Source of the DNA: Ahaetulla prasina
Lineage: Eukaryota; Chordata; Lepidosauria; Squamata; Colubridae
Assembly: GCF_028640845.1 (NCBI RefSeq)
Contig: NC_080540.1
Coordinates: 48,404,561 to 48,468,560 of the forward strand
Direction of reading: 5' to 3'
DNA length: 64,000 nucleotides
This document shows, piece by piece, positions 31,276 to 43,330 of the stretch. Made by a program: the position numbers and the translations under genes. Within the stretch, counting starts at the first letter, position 1. Each line of letters starts with the position of its first letter. The notes beneath the pieces were generated by a model, which did not search any database, was not told the DNA's origin, and saw only the letters and a program-made list of their open reading frames with translations.

Positions 31276-32180
31276 CTCCATAAACACCTGGCAAATTTCC
31301 TGATCAGGAGCAGGTCTTGTCTCTTGGCCTGAGTTATCGCAACTTGTGCATCTTGGCCTGAGTTATTGCAACTAATGAAAAAAGCTCAGAAGGTGATTAA
31401 GATTATTCATACAGAACATTAAACTTTTAAGTCCCCTCATATCACATTTTACTCCTTATGTTACTTAATAAGCCACCCTTGTTAAAAATTTCTTTCAACT
31501 ACAACAAGCTATATGGCTATGTTGTAATAATGATTAATACATAGCTATAATATTATTCTGTAATATTCTTCTACCATCTTAATCTTAATGGTGTAAAATC
31601 AAAAAGGAGAAGAAGATGTAATTGGTCTGTGCAGAGAAAGGAATTGTGATCACATGGCTAGGACATCCAGAGTACTTTGCACATGACAAAACCAATGGGG
31701 ATAAATTAATGTACCTACAATATCCTGATAAGTAATAATCTTATTCTGAGGTAAGGCAGAATGTTTCATTTGGAACAGGCAACAATTTTTGATAATGTTA
31801 GTGCTGTCTCTGAAAGCCCTGTCGGCCTTTCTCTTTTTAAAAACAAATATTTAGATTAAGTTTTTTTCCATAGAATAAGACAAATTGAAAGAAAACAGAT
31901 AAAAGAAGGAAACAAACAAAAATGGCAAGAAATGAAAGAGAAAGAAAGAAACTGAAGTTAAGACATATATAGGTAAGACATATACATATGTCTTACCTAT
32001 AAATGTGGGGGGGGGGCGCGTGAGCACGCACACACACACACACACACCTTCTTTTGGAACCTTCTTTTCAACAAATGAATTTTCTTTCGTTCCTTTTAAA
32101 TACTATAAAAGATTCTGAGCCCCTGATTTAATCCACATCTTTCTTAACCTTCAAATCCATAGATCATCATGTCATTTTTT
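31276..32180. other. unannotated DNA with simple repeats
   Basis: No gene or TE recognised. A G-run and (CA)n tract occur at 32007-32046. Confidence 0.5.
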
Positions 32181-33064
32181 TTCCTTAACAGAATAACTGT
32201 ATAACAGAATTGGAAGGAGCCTTGGAAGTCTTCCAGTCCAACTGTTTGCTCAAGCAGGCAGCCCTATGTCACTTCAGACAAACGATTGCTCAACCTCTTC
32301 TTAAAAACTTCCAGTGTTGAAGGACCCACAATGTCTTGAGACAAGTCATTCTACTGATTAATTATTCTGTCAGGAGATTTTTGGGTTGATTCTAGGTTGA
32401 TTCTCTCCTTAATTAATTTCCATCTCTTGCTTCTTGTTCTGCCTTCATGTGCTTTAGAGAATATAGGTTGACCCTCTCTTCTTTGTAGCAGCCCCTTAAA
32501 TATTGAAACCCGCTATCATGTCATCCCTAGCCCTTCTTTTCATTAAACTAGACATAGACAATTTGTGCAACTGTTCTTCATATGTTTTAGCCTCCAATCC
32601 TCTAATCATCTTTGTTGCTCTTCTCTGCACTCTTTCTAGAGTCTCAACATTTTTTAATAGAATAGAATAGAATAGAATAGAATAGAATAGAATAGAATAG
32701 AATAGAATAGAATAGAATAGAATAGAATAGAATTTTTTATTGGCCAAGTGTGATTGGACACAGAAGGAATTTGTCTTGGTGCGTATGCTCTCAGTGTACA
32801 TAAAAGAAAAAATACCTTCATCAAGGTACAACATTTACAACACAAATGATGGTCATAGGGTACATTTTTTTTTTTAATATCATGGCAATCGAAACTGGAT
32901 GCAATATTCTAAGTGTGATCTTACCAAAGCATTATATCACATGATCTTGAGTCTATTTCTTTATTATTGCAGTCTAGGACTGTATTGACTTTTTTTTGGC
33001 AGCTGCAGCATTGGTGGCTCATATTTAAGAGATTGTCCACTAGGACTCTTAAGATCCCTCTTGC
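32181..33064 (-). mobile_element. CR1 3' region, interrupted by another LINE tail
   Basis: The right part (33064-32880) has GCAGCTGCAGCATTGGTGG and TGATCTTACC; the left part (32645-32181) has GGTCCTTCAACACTGGAAG-like and TCCAATTCTGTTATACAG sequence. Both belong to one CR1 3' end read on the minus strand, split by 32646-32870. Confidence 0.78.
32646..32870 (-). mobile_element. nested snake-type CR1/L3 tail with (AATAG)n
   Basis: On the minus strand it reads GTTGTACCTTGATGAAGG, CAAGACAAATTCCTTCTG and CACACTTGGCCAATAAAAAA, then about 17 ATTCT units (32654-32732). It splits the older CR1 copy. T-rich flanks on both sides could hide a target duplication. Confidence 0.8.
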
Positions 33065-33864
33065 AGTTACTTCTATTGAGCCAGATATTTGTCAGCATAA
33101 AAGCCTTTAAGGTTTCTAGTCTTTCAAAAAAAGTTTGTCATTTTTTTCCTCTGACCAAGCAGGTCAGTTCTGTCTTGTCTGTGAATTCTGACGTTTTCAT
33201 AATTCAATCCTTTACTGAGGGAATTTCATTTTTCTTCCATCATTATGTATACAATAATTTTATTGCAGCTACTATATACAGAATTAATCTGCCATGGATC
33301 TTTTCTATCATCTTGCCATGTTTTCAATGCTTGCTTGATCTGTGATAGTAGCGTCTGTTGAGCAAAGTAGTTCAGGTATTTTAGAAATCCTTTTCAATTT
33401 CTCTTGGTTGATTTTGCTGGCATTATAACTGGGTTATTGCAGACATTGCTGTTTTCTGCTATGTGTTTTGTTTTGGTTTTTCCTGAAACTTACTGATCCT
33501 ATTCTATAAGGTTTTCCCAACAGAAGCAAGGAATTATGGTAAATATGGGAAACCAGGAAGGCTGCACGCAATTGAACTGATGACAGTGCAGGGAACTGTA
33601 GGCTGCCTTGTAAACAATCAGTGTAACAGCCATCTACTCCAAAGTGAGAACTTCACTAACATTATCTTCTTTGAAGAAGATTTCAAATGCATTTCACTAG
33701 AGAGTGTTATATCCTTCTTTAAAGAAAAAGCAGATGGGGGGGAAGGAAGAAGAAAAATAGGAAGAATATAGAAAGATTACAGCATGTATCAGAGATAGAA
33801 GTGGCCTTAGCCAGGAATGTCGGAATCAATGGCATGTTTTTTCTGAAAGAAGAGTCTGGGGGAA
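33065..33864. other. unannotated DNA
   Basis: Nothing recognised. The first bases may still belong to the CR1 copy at its left. Confidence 0.45.
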
Positions 33865-33965
33865 AGCCTGATAAGACTTAGACTTAGAATAACTTTATTG
33901 TCACTCTCAATGTACACTAATCAGCATACATTAAAATGAAATTTCATTGCATACAGCTCTCAAAG
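33865..33965 (-). mobile_element. LINE 3' end with ACAATAAAG tail
   Basis: On the minus strand TGCAATGAAATTTCATTTTA is followed by GAGAGTGACAATAAAGTTAT. A similar end is at 61995-62050 (plus). I would place it with L2/Rex-type LINEs, with limited certainty. Confidence 0.5.
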
Positions 33966-34137
33966 GGTCTCCACTGCCAATATACATTACATAAACATGA
34001 CAAAATAAATAAATACACAATTATGCACATATCCACATATATTATATAACACAGAGAAACAACACAATCTAGTTCAGATGTATACATATACATGGCAAGT
34101 AAAACAAATCTTGCGAGTTTACCAGATGGATAGCATA

Positions 34138-34203
34138 GGGCAGAGGTCTCCAACCTTGGCAACTTTAAGACTTATGGACTTCAACTCCTAGAGTTCCTTA
34201 GCC
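34138..34203 (+). mobile_element. half of a palindromic miniature element
   Basis: CAACCTTGGCAACTTTAAGA, then GGACTTCAACTCC. This matches one arm of the palindrome at 59151-59262. The second arm is missing because a CR1 tail starts here. Confidence 0.55.
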
Positions 34204-34504
34204 AGCTTTGCTAATGCCTGGAATGCACTACAAGACTCTGTGGTCTCTTCCCAAAATCCCCAAAGCTTTAACCAAAAAACTATCTACTATTGACCTCACC
34301 CCATTCCTAAGAGGTCTGTAAGGGGTGTGCATAAGAGTACCAACATGCCTACCATTCCTGTCCTAATGTTCCCTTTGATTATATCCAATTTCATATAGTT
34401 ATCACATACTTACGATTATATTTACGTTTATATATTGTATAGTTATTTCATGCTTATGCTTATATACACTGGTGTGACAAATAAATAAAATAAATAAATA
34501 AAAT
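34204..34504 (+). mobile_element. CR1-type LINE, 3' end
   Basis: The ORF2 end (AATGCCTGGAATGCACT, CATTCCTAAGAGGTCTG) and the UTR finish with GGTGTGACAAATAAATAAAA. It is the same family as the long copy at 9.8-15.1 kb. Confidence 0.85.
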
Positions 34505-35740
34505 AAGTCACTTTTTGTGAGGAGAACGAGGCAGGACTGGGGCTTTTTGACACCTCCAATCTCTATTAGGAGTAAAGTAGAGTTTTCTTTAATCCTAGGA
34601 GCTTGAATATATCTGTAGATGAATGAGAAGATTGTCCTTAAAAGGGGAAAGAAAAGAAAAGAGGAGGGAAAGGAGAAAAGAACAGAATCCTTCCTTGCTA
34701 TCGCATGGATCCTGTTTATTTTGTTTAAAGACAATGCACTAGAAACAGAAATATTTTGAATTTAAAAGCTCTTTATACTCAACATGTTTATTTCCCCTTG
34801 CAGTCAAAATAAGTAACCATAGCAATAGATTATACTTCTCTCTATCTATATGTATACACATTGCGCTTAAAACAGAGTTTTAAATACGTTGGCATTACTA
34901 TCAGACATTCAAGAGCTGGCATTTTGCTTTTAAACACACAGGCAACTGAGCAGACAGGCATTTATGGTTATTTTAGTTCTATTAATGTGAGAAAAGGTAA
35001 CATGACACCAGGAAAGCATGAAAGATGCCTGTTTTAATTAGTCACTGAACATCTGCAGTGCTGTATACAAACTAAAGCTTAATGTAAATGTGTTTATAGC
35101 AAACAGAATATTGCACTAGAACAAAGTAAACCCTCAACAGATCTTGGTTTGGCAGACTTGGGCATAATAGAAAAAATCAATCAGGTGACACATGGCAGCC
35201 TCATTAGCAGTGTGTTCTCCATTCCTACCAGCTTCCTTAGTGCATATGAACAATTAATACAGTATACCTACCAACCCACCTCTTCCTCTCTCCACCAGCT
35301 TTCCAGATTATTGCAGTAGCAGCAAGTAGCACCAGGTCTGTTGTTTGGTTTGAAACCAAACATTTAATGGACATTGGTTTTTAATGGACACTCCTTCCTC
35401 CCATTAGTCCATTGAGTATGACGATTAGTCCAGTGCATTGTAGTGTGCAGCACCATTTTACACAAAGATTAGAAGTAACTGAAACGTATGCAGAAGTCTA
35501 AAGAATGTTAAACTGAATTGACAAGTTATGGGGTCTAATTTCTGCTTAGCCCTTAATTTACTGAGGAATCCCAGACAAGACTAATTATTGATGGATCATG
35601 TGTTATCAAGTCAGTATTAATGCTTAGAGATCACATACATAGGTCTTCCTCAAGATAATTTTCCCCAAACCTGGTCTTTGAAGTTCCCAGCAGTACACTC
35701 ATCACTATTACAATCAAGCCTGTCCACCTTTCTGCTAGTT
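34505..35740. other. unannotated, TE-poor DNA
   Basis: No repeat or exon recognised. 34880-35260 looks compositionally complex and could be conserved non-coding DNA. Confidence 0.35.
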
Positions 35741-35905
35741 TATTTATTTATTTTATTTTATTTTTATTTATTTATTTTCGTCAAGCATGTATTTATGACA
35801 GATACAACTGTAAACATAATTATAAACACATGTAAAGGGTATGAATAAAAGAAAACATTAGGACAGGGACGGTAGGCATGCTGGTATGCTCATGCACTCT
35901 TCTCT
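35741..35905 (-). mobile_element. CR1-type LINE, very short 3' end
   Basis: On the minus strand ATGCCTACCGTCCCTGTCC and AATGTTTTCTTTTATTC lead to a TTGACGAAAATAAATAAAT tail. Confidence 0.75.
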
Positions 35906-36634
35906 TTCTTTCTTCTCTTTCCTTGCACTTTTCCTAACATTGTGGGATTCTCCAGGAATCTAGGTTTTCTCATAATGTGTCCACGATATAATGATTTAAC
36001 CTGATCATTTGTGCCTCAAGTGAGAATACTGAAATGATTTGTTTTGTGATCCATTTGTTTATCTTGAACTGTCCGTAGTATTTATTTATTTTCTTGGCTG
36101 TCTATGGAACACCAAAGTTCAAAAGTGCCAATATTCTTTTTGCCTTGCTTCTTCACTGTCAAACTGTCAAACTTTCACTTTGGTGGGGTGATAGGGAAAA
36201 CCTAGCTGGTCATAAGTCAAAGCGTTATCTGTACATGCAGAGCCAGTTCTCTGGCAGGTCTAGAAGCACAGCATGCCCAGACAACTTGAAAAGCATGCAG
36301 TGACTTTAGTGCTTCAAAGACAGGTGGTTTGTTTTAAAAAGAATATCCTCCAAATGATTTGCACATCCTGGTCTTCATTCTTCTCTTTTTAGTATGTTAG
36401 CTAACCTTAATAAGAAAAAAAATGCATTATTAGATTAAATCTGTTGCCTCTCTTACCATCCAAACAGTTAAACATAAATGCACTTTCCTGAGATTTGCTG
36501 CTCTGTTCTAAATCCCATGGAGTAGAAGAGAACATCTTTATGCCAAACTAATGTAATCTTAGGCCAAGAATAGAACAGTGGACAGATTGCATGTTATAAC
36601 TTCAAATTATGTCAAAGCATTCAAGTAATGAAAG
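35906..36634. other. unannotated DNA
   Basis: Nothing recognised. Confidence 0.5.
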
Positions 36635-36978
36635 TGTCAGGGTTCCAAGTAACACCCTCAATGAAGAAAGACCCCTAGGCCAGAAGTTCCTCAAAGTTCC
36701 ATTTTATTAGAGATGTCCTATTGGCACATCTAGGAAAACCCAAATCTGAAAGCTTCCAGGTTTTCCCCACCCAAAAGAAAGTCCAGGTCCCTTCCCCTGC
36801 ACCCAGATGTCCAGCACATGGTCCAATCAATGCACCATCCCAACTGGAGATGCCTCCCAGTCACACCACTCCAGGTGCAGGGCAGGATGTCCTTGGCTCT
36901 CAGAGAAAAGAATGTTATTATGGCTAGATCTCTCTCCAACTCCATACAATCCCTCCCACCTCCCACTTTCCCACAGCA
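36635..36978 (-). mobile_element. possible solo LTR
   Basis: On the minus strand the block ends GGAACCCTGACA after an AATAAAATGG signal (plus-strand 36699-36709), as LTR ends do, and begins near TGCTGTGGGAAAGTG. I see no target duplication and no primer site, so the call is tentative. Confidence 0.4.
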
Positions 36979-37009
36979 CTAAATGTGGCAGCCCTGAAGA
37001 TCCAAATTA

Positions 37010-37790
37010 AAAGATTGCCTCCAGGACTGACAGAAAGATCCTGATGAATAAATCATTTCTAAAGATCTAAGTGCCAGAGCCCACTGTAACAACATTGCCA
37101 AAAAAGCACTAAGAGTTGTTAATCTACTCTTGCGTAGCTTCTTCTTTGGTAATATTGTACTACTAACTACTAGAGCATACAAAACATTTGCTAGACCAAT
37201 TCTTGAATACAGCTCATCTGTCTGGAACATGTACTGCATATCAGACATAAATACAATCAAGAGAATCCAGAGATATTTCACAAGAGTCCTCCACTTCTCT
37301 GCTCACAATAAATACCTTATGCCACCAGACTCCAAATGTTGGGCTTAGACAACTTAGAACTATGCTGACTTCAGTCTGACCTAAGCATAGTACATAAAAT
37401 TATCTACCACGATGTCCTACCTGTCAATGACTACTTCAGCTTCAACCACAACAATACACAAGCAAATAATAGATTCAAACTCAAGGTAAACTTCTCTAAA
37501 CTTGATTGCAGAAAATATGACTTCAGTAACAGAGTGGTCAATGCCTGGAATACACTACCTGACTCTGTAGTTTCTTCCCCCAACCCCCAAAACTTTAAGC
37601 TTAAACTGTCTACTGCTGACCTCACCCCATTCCTAAGAGGTCTGTAAGGGGTGTGCATAAGTGCACCTGCATGCCTAACGTCCCTGTCCTAATATTACTT
37701 TTTACTTACTCTTTTCATGTATCCAAATTATGTTTATATTTGTACCTGTTATCTTATATATGATTGACAAATAAAGAATTAATTAATTAA
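37010..37790 (+). pseudogene. CR1 ORF2 C-terminus and 3' UTR
   Basis: A 5'-truncated copy beginning in the ORF2 thumb region. It shows CCAGAGCCCACTGTAACAAC, coding similar to KKALRVVNLLLRSFF, then RAYKTFARPILEYSSSVW and ISDINTIKRIQRYFTR. The frame is then broken by indels and a stop before the TPFLRGL end near 37640. The 3' UTR ends TGATTGACAAATAAAGAATT with an AATT-rich tail. It matches the same region of the long minus-strand copy (10523-9930) closely enough to be one family. Confidence 0.85.
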
Positions 37791-37794
37791 TATT

Positions 37795-39729
37795 CTTTGA
37801 ATTCCTTCCTGATACTGAAGTGAAGCTTGCACAGATCTCAGTAGACCTGTACTACCGGTAGATACAGGATTTTGGTGTATACCTTGTAGTATCTTAAGAG
37901 CTTGCACTCTCCTCATGAACTGCCATGTCTTCATAGGAGAGCCATATCTCTTATTCACAACTTTAATATGGGAGCAATTAAGTTGATTTATCTTCCAGAG
38001 TTGCAAGAATTGATGAGATGATGTAGATAAAATGCCTTTTTAATTCTCTAGAAATTTAACTATTTCTATAAGAATTGCTGTGGGTCCGGTGCTGTCATTT
38101 GCATTATTAAAAGTATTTAGATGAAAGTGACCTTCTTCTCCTCCAGCATTGCTGAAAGCTTTGATCTAGCCCTATCCCCTTTTGCAGATGCTTAGATTTT
38201 GTTTGCTCTTTAAATTCACAATAATCTCTTAGCCAAACTGTTTTGTTCATCCCCTAGCAATTTTTCGTGCCATTTTCCTTGTTCTAGCAGCTGTTGATTT
38301 GTCATTTGGTGTTTCTATCTAATTACCAGTTTTGCTTTCCCATTTTGGAGTTAACCTTTCTCAACACCATTCTTCTCATGATGTATTAACTAAGACACTT
38401 TGGAAAAATTTGCATCGGACATTTAGAAGAGATGAAATGAAAATCTACTTAATGGGAAACTGCATCTCCTGTTATGTAGCTATTAATATAAGTGGTGTTA
38501 CAGAACATCCAAATTCACAACTGTCTTTAAAGTACGTACTTGCCAATTTTTGCTTTAATTTGGATCTTTTATTTTTACCATTTAGAAATATAGTTCTTAA
38601 TTGGGATCAGGTACGCCTTAAGGAAGAATGTGGTTGACAAATAAGCGAATAAATTAAGTTGCCATCAGCAATAAAAGGCACCTGTATAGTTCTTGTTCGT
38701 CTGAGGCTCATCCAATTACGGAGAAATACCATTTCTGGGAACATGATAATGCTTCGTGATATGAGGTGTAGTCAGAATATTGGAATGTGTTTATTTGTTA
38801 AAAAAAGAAGCTCATTAGGTATAATTAAGAGAGAAGAAACTGAGTATTAAATTTTCATAGCATGCTGACAGTTAGCAAACTCTACTAAACCGCCTAAAGC
38901 AGAAACGCTACTTGGTTAGTACATGAAGCCATTGGTCTTTCACGTAATTAACCAAGCATGTCTTGCTACAGTGATATGAAATAAATTCCATTGAAGTTAA
39001 TAAAACTACTTTGGATTAGTCATACCTGGCTTCTGTAAAGGCGCCTAGCCATGTAATATCTTACAAATGTTTTCTGCAGGGCTTTTCAGATCTTGTAAAT
39101 ATGGGTTTCTTTTAAACATGGATTTAACACTCTTGAAAGAATGCTAAATCTGGAATCAATTCAAACCAGGAAAAAGAGTTGTGTTCTGCCAGCTGGTTGC
39201 ATCACATCCATTGGCATTAGGTGTATTACAAGTTTTCTACTTAATTCACTAATCAGGAATTTAACTTAGCCATAGTTTTTCAGGGTTATCGGTAGCAGCA
39301 TTGTATACTCCATGGCCATCCATGGACTATTTCTAGATAATGTCAGCCACCAGGGCAGAAATGAAGTTGTGGATGACACTTCCTTTGCACTCTAAGACAA
39401 GGGCTGAGGTTTCAGCTGCACACATATGAGATTTACTGTTATTTTGGAAGGGTTCTGGACCTGTGTCCAAAAATAGCCTGAACGAGTGGCATAGAGGATC
39501 TCTTTTCTTACGACCTTTTAGTTGGTTAACATGACCACAGATAAACACTCAGTTCCAAACACCATCTAGAGTCACCCAACTCTGCTTTACTCCATGTTAA
39601 GAAAAAATATTGGTGGCTGTTTTCCTATGAGCAGAAAATATTGGATGGAAGGATAAACAAAGGAAGGGGAAACCCATCAAGAATTTTCTTAAACTTGTTA
39701 ATTAAAACAGTATAGTTTCAATGCCAATG
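37795..39729. other. unannotated, TE-poor stretch
   Basis: Nearly 2 kb with no recognised mobile element. 38640-38850 looks complex and may be conserved non-coding DNA. No exon with convincing splice sites was found. Confidence 0.35.
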
Positions 39730-39935
39730 GAGATTCTCAGTCATCTAGATTATAGTTGTTTCAAAGGTGCTTTTTCGAAAGGTAACTGGACTTTTTTCCC
39801 ATGAGGAAGAAGAAGAAGTTTTGCTTCTCATCCAAGAAGCGTAATCAGTTGTGACGGTGGTGACTATCACAACTGATGAAGCTTCTTGAATGAGAAGCAA
39901 AACATTTTCTTCCTCAAGGAAAAAAAAACAGTCTA
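39730..39935. mobile_element. inverted Penelope-type repeat with hammerhead-like arms
   Basis: Two inverted arms. The right arm (plus) has CTGATGA (39873-39879), stem GCTTCT/AGAAGC (39881-39886, 39893-39898) with loop TGAATG, then AAAAC where GAAAC is expected. The left arm (minus, 39840-39808) has CTGATTA with the same stem and AAAAC. Confidence 0.6.
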
Positions 39936-41569
39936 GTTCAACCATCAATTTGCATATTACTGACAAATAGGACTTAGAAATCTGAGCAACAAACATTATG
40001 TTAGGATGTTTTTCTATTGGGTCAACCATCTGGCATCCCTGTAAATTATCAATAAAAAAGATAGAGGGAGATAGAACATCTTAAGCTGATAAAGAAATGA
40101 GGCTTCTTATGGATGCATGTGGGATCATACCAGAAACAATGGTGCTCTATTCCCATGTATAATGACCCCATCTCCAGTAACCCCAACTTTGCAATGTTTG
40201 AATGTTCAGGTTTGTAAAGAATGTGAGGCAGCTGTGAAAACATTCATTTGAAGGGAGGTAGAATTCTTCGTAGCAGCATATCTTGATAAAGGAAAATCCA
40301 TAGTTATGAGGGGAATCCTACTCCTGCAAATTAATGTTTGTCACTTGCCATTGCAAATCCTTGCAGCTAAGCAACATTGCGGATCTATATGACATAGCCA
40401 GGATCTAAAGAATTTTTCCCTTGATTGACTCCTTGCAAAACAAAAAGGCTAAGTGGAGTTTGATATTCAATAATTAAGGATAATATTATATTGAAATCTG
40501 TCCTTCAAGTCCTTTTCTCCATTGTAAAAAAAGCTTTTTTGCTTTTTTATCCAATACTTGGAATGCTTTAGAATTTCTTCTGAATTAAGTGTTTTTAATT
40601 ATCTTTTTGTTCTGTGGACTCTTTTTCCTTATTACAATATCTCTATCATTCTGTAATCCCCTTCTTTGTTTGCATATTCTGAACAATAAAGGACATTATA
40701 CATTATAGCATCCCTTGGGATTTCATAGAAGTCGGAGAATCTATGGAGACTGAAGAGTCATGGAAAATTACTTAACATGCACAGACTCAAACACAGACTC
40801 TTCAATCATGTCATAATTAAGAAAAGGGTAGGACTTCAACTACATAATTCGAGCCATCACCTCGACTTTTTTTTTAACTGCACTGCAGATGCATTTGGCT
40901 CCAAAAAAAACCCACAGTATTTTGTAACTGGCCATGCCAAACATGGAAAAGGTTTTGTAAATAGGTAAGCCCTTTCCCCATGACAACTATTTTTATACTG
41001 CCCACAATGTGATCTTAAAATTTCTTGTGTCTACTACCTAAAAGTTTGCTAAGGCCTACCTAACATCTTTTTTCACTATAAATAAGACCCAAACGTTAAG
41101 GAGAATCCTCATTATATAACCAGTAGTAATATGGATAGGCAGAGATTTAAATTATATATTATGCTTCTAATATAGAAGTCATTTTAGAAAAAGTGTCAGA
41201 AGAAGAGGGTATATAAAATTCAGAAATGGAAAACACTTAAGAAATACTTAAGGAAATATACTGTTCTGTTGGCTCCAGATGTTACATCAGCAGGATTTCC
41301 AAAACTTGTCTAGTTTCATAGTCATTTCAAGTTATTTTAAAATAAATGTGGATATATGTTGCTAGAAGGGAATAAAAGAATGAGCAAACACAGAATGTTT
41401 ACTTCATATAAGCATGATCCAGATGGTGCTTTCCAGGAATATATCCACAATCCCTACAAGAGTCTGATATAAAGAAAAGGCAACCCAATTCATATTGATA
41501 GCAACTCAGAAAGTTTGGTTTGCAGCAGTTAATAAGAGAAATTAATATTAGCCTACTTCCGTGATATAA
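39936..41569. other. unannotated AT-rich DNA
   Basis: Nothing recognised. Short frames only. Confidence 0.45.
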
Positions 41570-41994
41570 TATCGTGATGTTCCCGTGTGCCAGCCTGTGT
41601 GCCAGAAGTGGCACGCAAAACCATCCTGCGAAGTATGTGCGGCCCCACTGGCCTTCACATGCAAAGGAGTGCCAATACCCGGAAGAGCAGCGGTCCTTCG
41701 CGCATGCGCAAGCTGGCACCCAAACATCCGGATACTGGTATGGAAGTGTGCCTGATGAACAACTGGCTATTGCACATGCGCGCAACATCAACCCTGAAGT
41801 TTGGGTGCCTGCCTGCACATGTGTGCCAGAATGCCGCTCTTCTGGGTTCTGCCGCTCACACGCGCACGACAGCCAGCTGACCGGCACGCGTGTGATCACA
41901 AGAATGGGGAAGAGGAGCCTGCAAGGCAGCACATTCTTCGCGGGACAGTTTCGCGTACCGCTTCCAGCACATGTGCTATGGGTTCACCGACACT
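41570..41994. mobile_element. MITE-like CpG-rich block, probable hAT type
   Basis: It begins near CGTGATGTTCCCG, ends GGTTCACCGACACTG and contains several GCGCATGCGC-like words, like the complete MITE at 22903-23342. No clean target duplication, so the ends are approximate. Overlapping open frames on both strands come from the high GC content. Confidence 0.5.
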
Positions 41995-42195
41995 GACCTA
42001 GTTTATAATAAACCCCCCAAGATCTACCCTACGTTCTCCTACAAATGGACCTTGGAGCTTGTTTGGAGGTTCTAGCACAATTCCTGCTATGGGTTCACCG
42101 ACACTGACCTAGTTTATAATAAACCCCCCAAGATCTACCCTACGTTCTCCTACAAATGGACCTTGGAGCTTGTTTGGAGGTTCTAGCACAATTCC
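41974..42195. repeat. two tandem 111-bp units
   Basis: 41974-42084 and 42085-42195 look identical. Each joins flanking DNA (TGCTATGGGTTCACCGACAC) to the first about 59 bases of the L1 copy, so the duplication arose after the L1 insertion. Confidence 0.85.
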
Positions 42196-42488
42196 TGCCA
42201 CAATTTTTCCTTTTGGGAATTATAACGGATTGTACAGGGATTGAGACTAAATTGATTCTGAATTTAATAACAGCAGCAAGACTGTTGATTGGACAATACT
42301 GGAAGAAGGAAGAGATACCTACAATAGAAGAATGGATATTGAAAGTTATTAATTTGGCTGAGATGGCTAAAATCTCAGCGTTTTTAAAAGACAATATGCA
42401 GGAAAAATATTTAATTGAATGGAAAAAATGGATTGATTATCTACAAAACAGATATCAGATTAAGAAATATCAGATTGCCTTTGAATAA
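42156..42488 (+). pseudogene. L1 ORF2 C-terminal fragment
   Basis: An open stretch of about 110 codons ending at a natural TAA. It includes LITAARLLIGQYWKKEEIPT, then IEEWILKVINLAEMAKISA and EWKKWIDYL. This is the hallmark of vertebrate L1 ORF2 ends (LTAARLLIAxxWK, PTxxEWxxK). The endonuclease and RT are missing through 5' truncation, and the ATG at 42156 is only an internal Met codon. Confidence 0.8.
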
Positions 42489-42609
42489 TTAGAAAGTTAT
42501 TTTATGTAATGGGGAGGGGGTTGGGAGATGAAAAGCTTTGGATGTGGTTATTTGGATTGGAGGGAAAATTTTATTCTATGCTTGGTTTATATATAACAAT
42601 ACCTTGTGA

Positions 42610-42705
42610 TTGACCCGGGAAGCCGGGGGGGGGAGGGGGGAAGGGGTTGGGGGTTTTTTGGTTTTTTTGGGAGGGAGGGGGAAAAAAGGGGGGAAAATGT
42701 TTTTG
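42610..42705 (+). other. G-rich tract in L1 3' UTR
   Basis: Runs of five to ten G separated by short spacers could form G-quadruplexes. Confidence 0.7.
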
Positions 42706-42755
42706 TTTTTTAAAACTCTTTCAATAAAAAAAAAAAAATAAACCCCCCAAGATCT

Positions 42756-43329
42756 GAAAACATGAAAAACCAAGGAACTCTTTACACTGTTAGGGTCACC
42801 AGAAAATAATTGACTCCATGCTATTGTATCATCTGAGAACCGGTCCCGTGAAACTTAATATGTGGCTTTCTTTTCAAGTAATGTTCACACAATTGCACTG
42901 GAAACTGAAAGATATTACCAAATGTTAAAACTACACCTAATTTACAGAATTAGAGAGACTTCTAATTTGCAGTTTTTGCATAGAAGTTAACCAAAAAGAT
43001 TCTTGTGGAGAAAGTTTTAATTTTAACAAAGTCAGAAAGTGGCTGGGATTAATTGATCAGGTCTAAAGAAAGCCAATAAAATTCTACCCTGTTTTATTAT
43101 CACCAAAGCTATTATTCCAGAATATGTGAGACATCAGCAATATAGGAGAGGCTGGGGACTAGAAGTAGACTTCCCAATCTTCAGAGTTTTGCAGGATGCT
43201 ATCCAGTGGCAGTGCCATCAAAGGGGCACTGCACATTCTTTTCAATCCATTTTTGTTTGTTGCTTTTAGGAAATTAAAATGAAAATGGGAATGTTGGGAG
43301 GGTGGGTTTTGGAAAATAAATTATTCCCG
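42756..43329. other. unannotated DNA
   Basis: Nothing recognised. Confidence 0.5.
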
Positions 43330-43330
43330 T

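Larger units (their letters stand above)
42137..42736 (+). mobile_element. L1 LINE, 5'-truncated
   Basis: A 600-bp copy with ORF2 C-terminus, G-rich 3' UTR and poly(A), flanked by AATAAACCCCCCAAGATCT (42118-42136 and 42737-42755). This is a 19-bp target duplication typical of L1. The left duplication also appears at the first 111-bp unit. Confidence 0.8.

Noticed and set aside
36635..36978. Possible retrovirus-related full element
   Set aside because: Only an LTR-like block with a poly(A) signal is visible; no primer site, coding sequence or target duplication, so it is kept as a weak solo-LTR call.
41399..41996. Open frames of 97-177 codons on both strands
   Set aside because: They cover the CpG-rich MITE-like block. 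Frames on opposite strands are equally open and none has a recognisable domain.
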